From Streptomyces sp. B21-105 (lineage in GTDB: Bacteria > Actinomycetota > Actinomycetes > Streptomycetales > Streptomycetaceae), in assembly GCF_036898465.1 (NCBI RefSeq), contig NZ_JARUMJ010000001.1, positions 7,440,001 to 7,504,000 of the forward strand: a DNA stretch of 64,000 bases. The letters run 5' to 3'. The number at the start of each line of letters is the position of its first letter. Within the stretch, counting starts at the first letter, position 1. Positions 18,191 through 29,648 of this stretch are shown one piece after another. The notes below the pieces were generated by a model. The model was not told the origin of the DNA, searched no databases, and worked only from the letters and a program-made list of their open reading frames with translations. Both the position numbers and the translations under genes were made by a program.

Positions 18191-18228
18191 CCTGGGGGCG
18201 CCCCGACCGGAACCGGGACGCCCCCAGG
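18191..18228 (+). terminator. Hairpin terminator after the acetylesterase
   Basis: Inverted repeat CCTGGGGGCG ... CGCCCCCAGG with inner CCCG/CGGG pairing (one unpaired base on each side) and a short loop, starting three bases after the stop codon. No T-run follows, as is usual in Streptomyces. Confidence 0.8.
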
Positions 18229-18277
18229 TTCTGACATCCCTAGGCCCGGACCCGGCCGCGAAGGAAAGAATCAGCAC

Positions 18278-18684
18278 ATGCGTCTGCCCCCGCCCGACCT
18301 CGCCCGCAGCCCTCGCACGGGATACACCCGCGGCCACTGGGAGGCGGCCGCCGACGCCTGCTCGCCGCGGTGGAGCCGTACGCCACCGAAGATCGCGCTC
18401 TCTACCATTTTCCCGGCGGACGGGGGAGCTGGTCCGGCCGGCTCTCCGACGGCCTGGAGGGGTATGCCCGCACACTGCTGCTCGCCGCGTTCCGCCGGGA
18501 CGAAACCGCGCTGGAACGTTACGCAAGCGGTCTCTCGGCCGGCGTCCGCGGTGCTTGGCCCCGCATCGAGGACCGCGGGCAACCTCTCGTCAAGGCCGCG
18601 TCACAGTGCTCACGCCCCACGGGGCGGGCACGCCACCCCATCAGCGGTCTGGCCTCCCGGCCGACCAGCAGGGGCACGGTCTGA
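18278..18684 (+). pseudogene. DUF2264 family gene remnant (frameshifted, truncated)
   Basis: ATG 18278 opens a frame MRLPPPDLARSPRTGYTRGHWEAAADA, which fits the N-terminus of DUF2264 proteins. At about 18356 one C appears missing, and the continuation VEPYATEDRALYHFPGG...WSGRLSDGLEGYARTLLLAAFRRDE is read in the next frame, to the stop at 18684. Homology ends near RGQPLVKAAS, well short of the 550-700 residues I expect for the family. DUF2264 genes often sit in carbohydrate-use clusters, which fits this location; the function of the family is not established. Confidence 0.7.
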
Positions 18685-19079
18685 GAGCAGAACTCGAATG
18701 GTTCCGGCGGAGAAAGTGCTCACCTGCTGGCGGCTACAGCACCGAGTCTCTCCGACCCGGCAGGTCCCATTGGGCGTGGTGGAAGAGGGCCCCGCCACGA
18801 TCTTCGTCGCGCTGGCCCGGCTCACCGCGGAGCCCGACCCGCTGCCCCTCCAGGACCTCGCGGCCGTCGAGGTGCGCAGGGCGGCAGTCGCCGACGACCC
18901 CGACGAGGCTCACGCCGCCTACGACCGGAGCGTCCGCTGGCGGACCGGCCCGGAACGCCGCTTCCGTTTCCTGTCCTCGGCGGACCGGCCCTCCGCGGTG
19001 GCCGACGCCGCAGGCGCGTCCGGGAACATCGCTCCGCACGAGGTCACGGCGTCGGGTCGATCCACGACTCCCGACGGGC
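18685..19079. other. Degenerate stretch after the DUF2264 remnant
   Basis: Frames here are open but unconvincing. A segment read as LRAELEWFRRR...GGYS in one frame and LGVVEEGPATIFVALARL...AVEVRRAAVADDPDEAHAAYDRSVRWR in another has protein-like composition, suggesting further gene debris joined by a deletion. I cannot assign it to a family. Confidence 0.4.
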
Positions 19080-20481
19080 TCACGGTTTCAGACGAGCGAT
19101 CCGCAGCGCCGTCGTGGTCGGTGAAGCCCTGGTGAACGCCGTCGCGTAGGTCGGCGTCACGGGTGCGTAAGCCCGGGCCAGCGACCCGTCCTTGAGGACT
19201 GCGAGGTCGCCGGTGATACGGGTGCCCACCACATGGTCCGCGCTCCGGAACGTGCCGTTGCAGTCGACGAGCCTGAGGTGGGTGCCCGTGAAACGCCGGT
19301 GCAGGTGCCATTGGCGCAGTGCGCGCTCTTCAGGGACTCCCAGGAAACGAGGAGACGGTCCTTGCCGTACGGCGCGACATGGACGTTGACGTTCTCCGTG
19401 CCGACGGCGGGGGTGAGGAAGACGGCCTTGCCAGGGCCAGAGTTGCGGTTCTTCAGGAAGGCGAGCGCGACCTGGTGTGTGCTCGTCTTCGGTTTCACCG
19501 TCCAACCACGGCTGCTGGCATCGTCCGGGTTCTTCCGCGCGGAGGCTGCTCCGCGCGAGGCGAAGGCGGTTGTGTAACGACCGTCGGGCGATTTCACGAG
19601 GTCACCGGCGCGGCCGGGGAAGGTGCCGCCGCAGTATCCGGCCCAGCACTGTTCTCGCTGCACCACGGGAGCCGTGTCCGGAGCTCCGACGCCCGTCGAG
19701 ACGAAGAGGCCCGAGCGCCAGTCGTCGAAACAGAGGGAGGTGAAGGCTCCGGACGTCTCCGCGTGCAGGGCGATGCCCTCGTTGTGACTACAGCCCCAGC
19801 TCCAACCTCCGGCCAGTTTCCCACCCTTGGCGCTGACATACGCCACCTTGTCGCTGTAGTGACCGTCGGCGAAGCGTCGGCCCCATGGACGACGAAGTAC
19901 GCCCCGTAACGGGTGCCGTTCCAGGCGAGCTGCCCGTCGAGGAGCGGAGCTGTGTCATGGGAAGCGGTTCCGGTGAGTTTCGTGCGGAAGGTCTCCTTGG
20001 CGCCGGTGCACCGGACGATCGCAGCTGCCGTCTCCTTCCACTTGTTCGTGTCGGCCACCCGGGTGAGCAATGCGAAGCCGTCGTTGTGCGCGACCAGACC
20101 ACCGACCTCCTTGGCCTACTTGACGACGGTGTCGGCGCCTGAGCGTCTTCCCACCGTCGTCAGCGGAGTGACGTGGACGCCGTCCGCGGCGGGCCATGCC
20201 CTGAGTGTGCCGTTCGGAACCACCGCGGTCGCCGTCCGCGTTCACTCCCGGGTGTTGTTGTAACCGGCTGACGGGTAAGGGAACTTGGCGGCGAGCGTGA
20301 CGGCCGCCGTGGTGAGTGTGAGGTTCGGGGTGCTGGTCGCCGCCCCGGCGGTGGCCCACCAGGCGCCTACGACGACCCCGGCCACCGCCAGGGCGCCGAT
20401 GGCGGGCTTGCGGGCCGCGCGGATGCGGCGGTCGTGCGTCGTGCAGATGTCATGGCTGGTGGTTGCCGTGGCTGAGGGCAA
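19080..20481 (-). pseudogene. Broken gene for a secreted or membrane-anchored protein
   Basis: Pieces of one protein are spread over frames. The start at 20481 encodes a basic N-terminus and a membrane segment (IGALAVAGVVVGAWWATAG); the frame stops near 20242. After about 20170 the reading GVHVTPLTTVGRRSGADTVVK meets an in-frame TAG (about 20116) and resumes as AKEVGGLVAHNDGFALLTRVADTNKWKETAAAIVRC...DGQLAWNGTRYGAYFVVHG. A frameshift near 19880 leads into DKVAYVSAKGGKLAGGWSWGCSHNEGIALHAE...TVKPKTSTHQVALAFLKN, and another near 19270 leads into THLRLVDCNGTFRSADHVVGTRITGDLAVLKDG. The repeated pattern of W-N-G-x-x-Y and DG-turns suggests a beta-propeller-like ectodomain. At least three disabling lesions; family not recognised. 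Confidence 0.65.
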
Positions 20482-20561
20482 AGTTGCCGACGGGGCGCCA
20501 TGGTCACCGGACCGCGTAAATGGTGTTGCTGTGCGTAGGCGGTGTCGAGAAGAATCCGCGC

Positions 20562-20936
20562 ATGACTTCTGCCATACGGCATGTGACGATCTCCTGTTCC
20601 GACGCCTATGCCCTCGCCGGTTTCTGGTCCGAGGTACTCGGTCAGCCGCGCCACGAGGATGACAAGCCCGGTGATGAAGAGGTGCTCATCGAAGGGGCGG
20701 GCCTGCTGTTCGTCACGGTCCCGGAGACCAAGAGCCAGCGGAACCGGATCCACATCGACCTTCAGCCGCAGGACCGCACCCGTGAGGAGGAAGTGGAGCG
20801 CCTGCTCGGCTTCGGCGCCACGATGTTCGACGACCGCCGCACACCCGACGGCAGGGGATGGGCCGTCCTCAGGGACCCGGAGGGCAACGAGTTCTGTGTG
20901 GAGCGCAGCGCGCGGGAACGTGACAACGCCGGCTGA
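20562..20936 (+). CDS. VOC (glyoxalase/bleomycin resistance fold) protein
   Basis: Small cytoplasmic protein of 124 residues with the vicinal-oxygen-chelate fold: it starts TSAIRHVTISCSDAYALAGFWSEVLGQP and ends DGRGWAVLRDPEGNEFCVER, both standard for the family. Putative metal ligands are His8, His59 (RIHIDL) and Glu near 116 (NEFCVE). I chose ATG 20562 because it puts the first beta strand at the N-terminus; an in-frame GTG/ATG further upstream (20520) would add an atypical extension. Substrate not predictable. The last codons lie inside a 22-base perfect inverted repeat. Confidence 0.8.
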   Translation: MTSAIRHVTISCSDAYALAGFWSEVLGQPRHEDDKPGDEEVLIEGAGLLFVTVPETKSQRNRIHIDLQPQDRTREEEVERLLGFGATMFDDRRTPDGRGWAVLRDPEGNEFCVERSARERDNAG

Positions 20937-20967
20937 CTCCTCAGGCGGCGTTGTCACGTTCCCGCGC
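20910..20967 (+). terminator. 22-bp perfect stem overlapping the VOC stop codon
   Basis: Bases 20910-20931 are the exact reverse complement of 20946-20967 with a 14-base loop that contains the stop codon. The left arm encodes the last seven or eight residues (ARERDNAG). The stem is unusually long and perfect. It would act as a terminator for the VOC gene and possibly for anything coming from the right. Confidence 0.75.
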
Positions 20968-21059
20968 GGAGTGATCCCCCGGAACAGCCGCCGGGCGATG
21001 GCCGTCGTGCCGCGACAGTTCGGCGGGGGCCGCAACGACACACCCGTAGCGTGCGTCGT

Positions 21060-21857
21060 ATGCGTGCACCCGGAGTGACCCCGAGTTCCGTCGTTTTCGC
21101 GGACCTTCATCGCACCGACAACCCCCTTCTCCTGCCCAACGCCTGGGATCACGCCTCCGCGGCCGCCATGGCGGGGCAGGGGTTCCAAGCGATCGGCACG
21201 ACGAGTCTGGCCGTGGCTGCGGCGGTGGGACTGCCCGACGGCGCTTCCGCGACACGCAACGAGACACTCCGACTCGCGCTGGCACTGGGGTCACAACCCC
21301 TTCTCCTGTCCGTCGATGCCGAAAGCGGTTTCAGCGACGATCCGGACGAGGTGGCGGAGTTGGCGCGCCAGCTGGCGGCCGTGGGGGCGGTGGGCATCAA
21401 CCTGGAGGACGGCCTGGGGCCGGTGGACCGGCACGTGGCGAAGATCGCCGCCGTGAAGTCGGCTGTGCCCGGCCTGTTCGTCAACGCCCGCACGGACACG
21501 TACTGGCTCGGCGAACCCAGCACAACCGAAACCCTCGCGCGCCTCGAGGCCTATCAACAGGCGGGGGCCGACGGCGCGTTCGTTCCTGGGCTGACCGATG
21601 CGGAAGAGATCGCCGAGCTCGTCGAACGCCTCGAGGTGCCCCTCAACATCCTCTACTCGCCGACCGGCCCCACCGTCGCCCGCCTCACCGACCTTGGGGT
21701 GAGCCGCATCAGCTTCGGCTCGTTTCTGTACCGGCGCGCTCTGGGCGCGGCGCTGGAGGCCGTCGACGAGGTCCGTCGCGGACGCACTCCTGGCGGCCGC
21801 ACGCCGACCTACCGGGAGGTGGAGAGCCTCGGCGTCGGTACGGCCCGCCATGTCTGA
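21060..21857 (+). CDS. Isocitrate lyase / PEP mutase family protein
   Basis: Cytoplasmic TIM-barrel enzyme of about 265 residues in the PEP mutase/isocitrate lyase superfamily (2-methylisocitrate-lyase-like small form). Signature segments are LLLPNAWDHASAAAMAGQGFQAIGTTS, LLSVDAESGFSDDPDEV (metal-binding acidic residues), VGINLEDG and VNARTDTYW. C-C bond lyase activity on an oxaloacetate- or phosphonate-like substrate is the family expectation; the exact substrate is unknown. Start is ambiguous: GTG 21051 and ATG 21060 are in frame and neither has a good ribosome site. It follows the VOC gene but is separated by the long inverted repeat, so it is probably transcribed alone. Confidence 0.85.
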   Translation: MRAPGVTPSSVVFADLHRTDNPLLLPNAWDHASAAAMAGQGFQAIGTTSLAVAAAVGLPDGASATRNETLRLALALGSQPLLLSVDAESGFSDDPDEVAELARQLAAVGAVGINLEDGLGPVDRHVAKIAAVKSAVPGLFVNARTDTYWLGEPSTTETLARLEAYQQAGADGAFVPGLTDAEEIAELVERLEVPLNILYSPTGPTVARLTDLGVSRISFGSFLYRRALGAALEAVDEVRRGRTPGGRTPTYREVESLGVGTARHV

Positions 21858-21860
21858 CGT

Positions 21861-21924
21861 GATGGCGTCACCCGGCCGTGCGTCGATCGACGCCATCCGC
21901 AGGGCGCGTCGATCCATTCGACGC
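21861..21924. repeat. Cluster of GTCGA palindromes
   Basis: Three overlapping dyads: GATGGCGTC (21861-21869) pairs with GACGCCATC (21889-21897); GCGTCGATCGACGC is a perfect 14-base palindrome (21880-21893); and GCGTCGA-TCCAT-TCGACGC is a 7-base inverted repeat (21906-21924). Immediately after the PEP mutase-like gene, this could be a terminator or a protein-binding site. Confidence 0.5.
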
Positions 21925-22625
21925 GTGCGGCGCGTCGACAGGTGACGTGCGCCGAGGAACGCCCTCGACACCATCGCTGCCACCTCGCACTCGGCGGCCA
22001 CGTGAAGGCCGGACGGTGTGGGTCGTGGCGAGCGACTCGGGGGCCTGCGCCCCAGGGGCTGTCGGCCACTTTGGTAGTGTGCCGCGACGCATGCAGGGGG
22101 TCCGGTGCAGCGGGGCGTGGAGACGAGAATCTACGGAAACAGGTTCGCAACCGTACGCATCTTTCGACGCCTTGAGCCGCACCTTCCTTGAACGCCGCAA
22201 CCCCCGATGCCGAGAGCTCAGAGAATCCGGACAACCGTAGCCAGGGGTGGGGATGTTACGTGCGTCGCTCATGTCGGCGTGGGTGGCTGGGCGGCTCTCT
22301 GTCTTGTGCGTGCCCGGGTGCTCGATCGGGAGCAACGAGGGGTCCGGCTCTGACGCGAGCGTGGGGGAAACGCATGAGAGCAGGAGGAGCGACGGCGGTT
22401 CCGGAACCGGCAGCCGGACCTGCGGGAGCGACGGCGGGTCGGGCGCACCGGAATCCGTCCCGCGGAATCCTCACCAGGGGCCGCACCCTCCGCCGGCTCC
22501 CTCGCGCCCCGTCCTCACGCTGGAGTGGACCTCCGCGCAGCGGCGGCCCGGCGACCCCGACTCCGCGGCGCCTGCGGCAGGTTCCTGAAGCAACTCGAAG
22601 CCCACAGAAAGAAGGTACGCACGCC
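21925..22625. other. Gene-free stretch before the unknown membrane protein
   Basis: About 700 bases without a supportable gene. Short frames on both strands have shadow-like composition. I see no RNA gene or mobile element. It probably contains the promoter of the downstream gene. Confidence 0.45.
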
Positions 22626-23756
22626 GTGGTCGGCAAACCCCCTGATGAGGCGGGAGACAACTCGCCCATGTCCGACGAGGAATGGCAGGCCTTCCTCCGG
22701 GACAGCGAGCTCGGCGACGCCTCCGCGCCGAAGGAACCCTCCGCCCGGGCCCGCATGGTCACCGAGCGGTTGCGGCACCAGGAACAACCCGAGGGGTGGC
22801 GGACCGGCCCGACCCCGCGGGACATGAACAACAGGACGAGACGACGGCGGCAGGCGTGGTCGGTGCTCGGTGTGGCCCTGGCGCTCGGTGTGGTCACCGT
22901 GGCACTCAGACCGTCCCTGCTGCCCGGTGACCCCCTCGGAGCAGGCGAGCCCAAGACCGCCGCGGTGACTCCATTGCCCGCCGAGACCGTCGCCCCCACC
23001 GCCGCGCCGGGCGCCGTACCCGACCAGGTGCCGACCATCGACAGGCCCTTCGCCGGTTCTCCGGCCCTCGCCTGGGCAGACGGCGAGGCCGGCGTCGTCC
23101 TGCCGGCCGCCCGGGCCGTCGGGTCGGCATCGCAGGAACGCGTGTCGAAAGCGCTTCAACTGACCAGGGAACTGCTTGTCGGCGCGAACCTGGACCCGAA
23201 GACGCTGCGCGGCGAACGTCCGGCCGCCGCACTCGCGGTGCTCGATCCCAAGCAGCCGGGTCTGCTCGACGACATCGACGCTTTCCTTCGTTCGCCGGAC
23301 CGGACGCACGACCCGCTGACGCTGTTCAGCCGGTTCGACCCGAACGAGGCCAGGGTCGTGGGTGACGTGGTCAAGACGCGCGGCCGTATGACCTACAAGA
23401 AGGCCCGGTACGACGGCGTGACCGTGCACGCCGACTACACCTTCGTCTATCCCGTCCGCCCCGCCGAGGGCCCGCCCGAGGTCACCCGCACGATCGTGCG
23501 GCGCGTCGTCGACCTCGAACTCCCCGACCCCGCGCACTACGACGTGACACCGGGGCGGCTGCTCCTCATCCGGTACGACGAGGAACTCTTCAACTCCGCC
23601 TGTGACGTCCACGACGGCTTCCTGCACCCGCAGTTCAGGTCGGCCGGGCCGACGGGTCCGCCGCAGACCGGCCCGACCGAGGACCCGTACGACCGGAGCG
23701 AGGGCGTCGGTGAGGGCAGGGCGTTCGACAGTTGCGGAACCGCTTCCCGACTCTGA
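22626..23756 (+). CDS. Conserved hypothetical membrane protein
   Basis: 376 residues, function unknown. GTG 22626 follows AAGAAGG by a normal distance; the protein begins VGKPPDEAGDNSPMSDEEWQAFLRDSE, an acidic cytoplasmic region to about residue 65. One membrane segment (AWSVLGVALALGVVTVAL, about 75-93) is followed by a Pro/Thr-rich linker and an extracytoplasmic domain with SKALQLTRELLVGANLDPKTLRGERP, KTRGRMTYKKARYDGVTVHADYTFVYPV and paired cysteines near the end (SACDVHDGF, FDSCG). The single-pass layout with a short cytosolic head recalls anti-sigma factors, but no zinc-finger or sigma-binding motif is visible. An internal ATG at 22668 is a possible alternative start. Confidence 0.75.
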   Translation: MVGKPPDEAGDNSPMSDEEWQAFLRDSELGDASAPKEPSARARMVTERLRHQEQPEGWRTGPTPRDMNNRTRRRRQAWSVLGVALALGVVTVALRPSLLPGDPLGAGEPKTAAVTPLPAETVAPTAAPGAVPDQVPTIDRPFAGSPALAWADGEAGVVLPAARAVGSASQERVSKALQLTRELLVGANLDPKTLRGERPAAALAVLDPKQPGLLDDIDAFLRSPDRTHDPLTLFSRFDPNEARVVGDVVKTRGRMTYKKARYDGVTVHADYTFVYPVRPAEGPPEVTRTIVRRVVDLELPDPAHYDVTPGRLLLIRYDEELFNSACDVHDGFLHPQFRSAGPTGPPQTGPTEDPYDRSEGVGEGRAFDSCGTASRL

Positions 23757-24013
23757 GCGGATCGTAGAAACAAGTTACGGCACGGCACGGGCGCTCGGAC
23801 GGCGGCCTGCCGGCCGACCGCGACGCGGCCGGCCTCAGCGTCCGGCCGGCTTCGGCGGCCGACGCCCGCCGGTCCGTCGTGCGGATCGGCGTTCGCGGAG
23901 CACCTCGCCCCCGGCATCCGCCGGCGACCTACCGCGGGCGACTTGCCGCGGCCGGCCGGTCCGCACAGGTCTCTTCCGATCCGCTCCTCGTCGCGAGGTC
24001 CGCTCACCCCGCG

Positions 24014-24805
24014 TCATCCGTTCACCCCCGTGTAGTGCTTGAGGCTCCACCGCCACAACAGCCGTGAACCGAGATACGCCAGCACGCCCAGCAGCGGGGA
24101 GACGGCCGCCAGCCAGTAGGGGACGCCGGCACTGTGACCGTGGCCGGTCAGAACGGCGGCCGGGAAGTACGCGACGAAGGCGAGCGGGAGGCCGTACGTC
24201 AGGAATCCGCCCACCGCCTTGGGAAGCACGTTGAGCGGGTAACTGCCGAACGTGCCGAGAAGCTCCTCCAACCAGCGCCCCCAGTAGTCGGCGGCCGGGA
24301 AGCGCAGCGCGGCGGAGGCTACCGCCGTGAACAGTGCTGCCTCCAGGAGCATGCCGCCGATCACCGCCGCGATCAGGTACGACGTCCGGCCGGCCGTCCA
24401 GTCGAGTTCGCTGCGGCTGAGCGCGCCCGCCATCAGCCCGACCGCGACCGTCAGGTCGCCGATGGCGTTCGTGGGGAACATGCGCAACTGCACCTGCAGG
24501 TGTACGGGCATCGGCCGCACCAGGCAGATGTCGATCTTGCCTTCCTGGATGAAGTAACCGATTCCGTGCATGCGTCCCAGAAACAGTACGAACAGACCGT
24601 GGGCGAGCATCCGGGTCGCCGGGATCAGCAGCACGTCCGAGCTATCCCAGCCGCCCATCCCGCTGAACCGGGTCAGCAGCACGGTTGCGAAAACGATCAC
24701 CGAGACCTGCCAGACGGCGCCGATCGCCACCATCATCAGAAACTCGGAACGGTATTCCAACTGGGCACGGAAGTTGAGGCGCGTGATCCGCCACGCCAGG
24801 CGCAC
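24014..24805 (-). CDS. ABC-2 exporter permease (distal)
   Basis: Integral membrane subunit of an ABC-2 exporter, about 264 residues with six predicted membrane segments (for example MMVAIGAVWQVSVIVFATVLL, SYLIAAVIGGMLLEAALFTAVASAALRF, VPYWLAAVSPLLGVLAYLGSRLLW). It is paired with the second permease and the ATPase. The start is unusual: the best ribosome site, AGGGAGG (24836-24842), is inside the end of the preceding gene, and the frame there offers only CTG (24835, 24826) or ATT codons. The first standard start is GTG 24805, which I use here. Translation may start at a non-standard codon or by coupling to the upstream gene. Confidence 0.82.
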   Translation of the reverse strand: MRLAWRITRLNFRAQLEYRSEFLMMVAIGAVWQVSVIVFATVLLTRFSGMGGWDSSDVLLIPATRMLAHGLFVLFLGRMHGIGYFIQEGKIDICLVRPMPVHLQVQLRMFPTNAIGDLTVAVGLMAGALSRSELDWTAGRTSYLIAAVIGGMLLEAALFTAVASAALRFPAADYWGRWLEELLGTFGSYPLNVLPKAVGGFLTYGLPLAFVAYFPAAVLTGHGHSAGVPYWLAAVSPLLGVLAYLGSRLLWRWSLKHYTGVNG

Positions 24806-24831
24806 GTTCTTCAGCGCGTTGTTCAGCGGAA

Positions 24832-25635
24832 TCAGCCTCCCTGCGAGATGACCCGCCGGGCGGCGAGTCGCCACACCAGCCGGGTGAACAGGGCCAGCAC
24901 CGTCACCCAGACGGCCTGAACCAGCAGTGCGGGGCCGGCGTCCGAGAGCGGGATGCGGCCGACGTAGAGCGACAACGGCACGCTCAGCGTGGCCTGGAAC
25001 GGCAGGAAACCGCTCATCGTGACGAACCAGTCGGGGAAGTACCACAACGGCGCGTACACCCCGGACAACAGGTTCTGCGCGAAAATGAGGATGAGCATCG
25101 CGGCGTTGTTGCGCAAGGTGAAGAAACAGAGCTGGTCGATGGCGAGCATGACGTAGTACAGGATCCACTGGCCGAGCAGCAGGCTCAGCGCGAACACCCC
25201 GGCCACGGCCGCCGACCCGGGAGGCTTCACCGCGCCGGACCACAGACAGACAACATAACCGGCCAGCGCCCATGCCAGACCGTACAGCTGCTCGCCGAGC
25301 GCCCGCAGGGCGTAATAGCGCTGCGGTGACAGCGGCCGCAGGTACCAGTACACGATGGTGCCGAAGTGCATGTGCTGGATGACGGTGTCGCGGCCCGCGT
25401 ACTGGTCCAACGCCCGTAGCCGGGAAGCGAGTACGGCCAGCACCGCATAGGTGACGGCCTGGTCGCGCGTCAGTCCGGCGGTGGTGCCCGTGTGGGCGTA
25501 CAGACCGTGCCACAGGGACGCCACCAGCACCACCTGCACGGCGAGACGCAGCAGGGCGGCGGTCATCCGGGGCGGGGTGTGCAGCTCGCCGAGCGGGGTG
25601 ACCCGGGCGGCGCGCCAGGCGGACAGTACCGCCAT
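24832..25635 (-). CDS. ABC-2 exporter permease (proximal)
   Basis: Integral membrane permease, 267 residues, six hydrophobic segments, of the ABC-2 (DUF990-like) type. ATG 25635 overlaps the stop of the ATPase gene by one base (TGATG); a GTG three bases further upstream is an alternative. Recognisable segments are AWRAARVTPLGELHTPPRMTAALLRLAVQ at the N-terminus, GTIVYWYLRPLSP, and LSGVYAPLWYFPDWFVTMSGFLPFQATLSVP near the end. It forms a heterodimeric channel with the distal permease. Substrate unknown. Confidence 0.87.
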   Translation of the reverse strand: MAVLSAWRAARVTPLGELHTPPRMTAALLRLAVQVVLVASLWHGLYAHTGTTAGLTRDQAVTYAVLAVLASRLRALDQYAGRDTVIQHMHFGTIVYWYLRPLSPQRYYALRALGEQLYGLAWALAGYVVCLWSGAVKPPGSAAVAGVFALSLLLGQWILYYVMLAIDQLCFFTLRNNAAMLILIFAQNLLSGVYAPLWYFPDWFVTMSGFLPFQATLSVPLSLYVGRIPLSDAGPALLVQAVWVTVLALFTRLVWRLAARRVISQGG

Positions 25636-26630
25636 CACACGGTCCCGGCCTGGGCGTACGCGGCCCGCATCACGTCCTCCAACTCCGCCTCGTCGAGGGC
25701 GATGTCCGTCACCTCGAACCGTTCGATGACGGCCTTCAGCGCCTGGTGGACCGTGGGTGCGCCCGCCCCGTCCGGGCCGAACACCACCCGCGCGCCCTCG
25801 CGGCGCAGAACCGTGATCCCCGGCGGTGCCACGACCTCGGCGTGCGGGTCGGCGAGGGTGGCCCGCACCTGCCAGGTGGAGCCGAAGGTGCGGCGGATCT
25901 CGTCGAGGGTGCCGTCCAGCACCAGCCGGCCGTGGTTGATCAGCACCACGCGCTCGGCGAGCCGCTCGACCTCCGTCATGTCGTGGGTGGTCAACAACAC
26001 CGTGCGACCCCGCTGTTCGACCTGGTGGCGCAGGAACTCGCGGACCTGTTCCTTCACCACCACGTCCATCCCGATGGTGGGTTCGTCGAGGAAGACCACG
26101 GGCGGGTCGTGCAGCAGCGCCGCCGCGAGGTCGCAGCGCACGCGCTGGCCGAGGGACAGGTGGCGCACCCGGGTGTCCCAGAACGAGGAGAGATCGAGAA
26201 GGTCGTCGAACTCCCGCAGCCGCACCGTGTGTTCGGCGCGCGGGACCTGGTAGATGTCGCGCAGGATCGCGAACGACTCGCGCACCGGAAGGTCCCACCA
26301 CAGCTGGGTGCGCTGTCCGAAGACGGCCCCGATGTTGCGGGCGTTGCGCTCTCTCTCCCGGTACGGCACGACGCCCGCGACGCGTGCCTCACCGGAGGTG
26401 GGCGTGAGGATGCCGGTGAGCATCTTGATGGCGGTGGACTTGCCGGCGCCGTTCGGGCCGAGCAGGGCGAGGAGTTCGCCCGGGGCCACGTCGAAGGTGA
26501 CGTCGCAGACGGCGTGCTTGGCGACCCGCTCCGGGTCGACCAGAGAGCGCAGAGCGCCGACGAGACCCGGGCGACGGACGGTGGTGTGGAAGGTGCGGGA
26601 CAGGCCGCGCACCTCGATGCTGCCGGTCAC
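25635..26630 (-). CDS. ABC-2 exporter ATP-binding protein
   Basis: Cytoplasmic ATPase of 331 residues that powers the two ABC-2 permeases encoded immediately downstream. Motifs are clear: Walker A GPNGAGKST (about 58), Q-loop VFGQRTQLWWDLP, signature LSLGQRVRCDLA (about 158), Walker B VVFLDEPTIGMD (about 178) and the switch THD. The family usually has a LSGGQ signature; here it is LSLGQ, common in the NatA/COG4586-type branch that also has the N-terminal extension FHTTVRRPGL. GTG 26630 has GGAGG 8 bases upstream. Three overlapping genes form one operon. Confidence 0.92.
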   Translation of the reverse strand: MTGSIEVRGLSRTFHTTVRRPGLVGALRSLVDPERVAKHAVCDVTFDVAPGELLALLGPNGAGKSTAIKMLTGILTPTSGEARVAGVVPYRERERNARNIGAVFGQRTQLWWDLPVRESFAILRDIYQVPRAEHTVRLREFDDLLDLSSFWDTRVRHLSLGQRVRCDLAAALLHDPPVVFLDEPTIGMDVVVKEQVREFLRHQVEQRGRTVLLTTHDMTEVERLAERVVLINHGRLVLDGTLDEIRRTFGSTWQVRATLADPHAEVVAPPGITVLRREGARVVFGPDGAGAPTVHQALKAVIERFEVTDIALDEAELEDVMRAAYAQAGTV

Positions 26631-26721
26631 TTGCTCAACCTCCGATGCGCCGCGGCCGGCCGGGCCCGGGAGGCCAGGCGGGCCGCGGAGACGTCATCAC
26701 ATGTCGGAATGCCGATCGGAC

Positions 26722-26745
26722 GGTGAATCGGTGAATCGGTGAATC
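26722..26745. repeat. Three perfect tandem GGTGAATC units
   Basis: GGTGAATC occurs three times head to tail at 26722-26745, just beyond the stop of the beta-galactosidase gene and about 90-115 bases upstream of the exporter ATPase start. It could be a direct-repeat operator for the exporter operon; untested. Confidence 0.55.
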
Positions 26746-26747
26746 GA

Positions 26748-29648
<2,901 letters not shown>

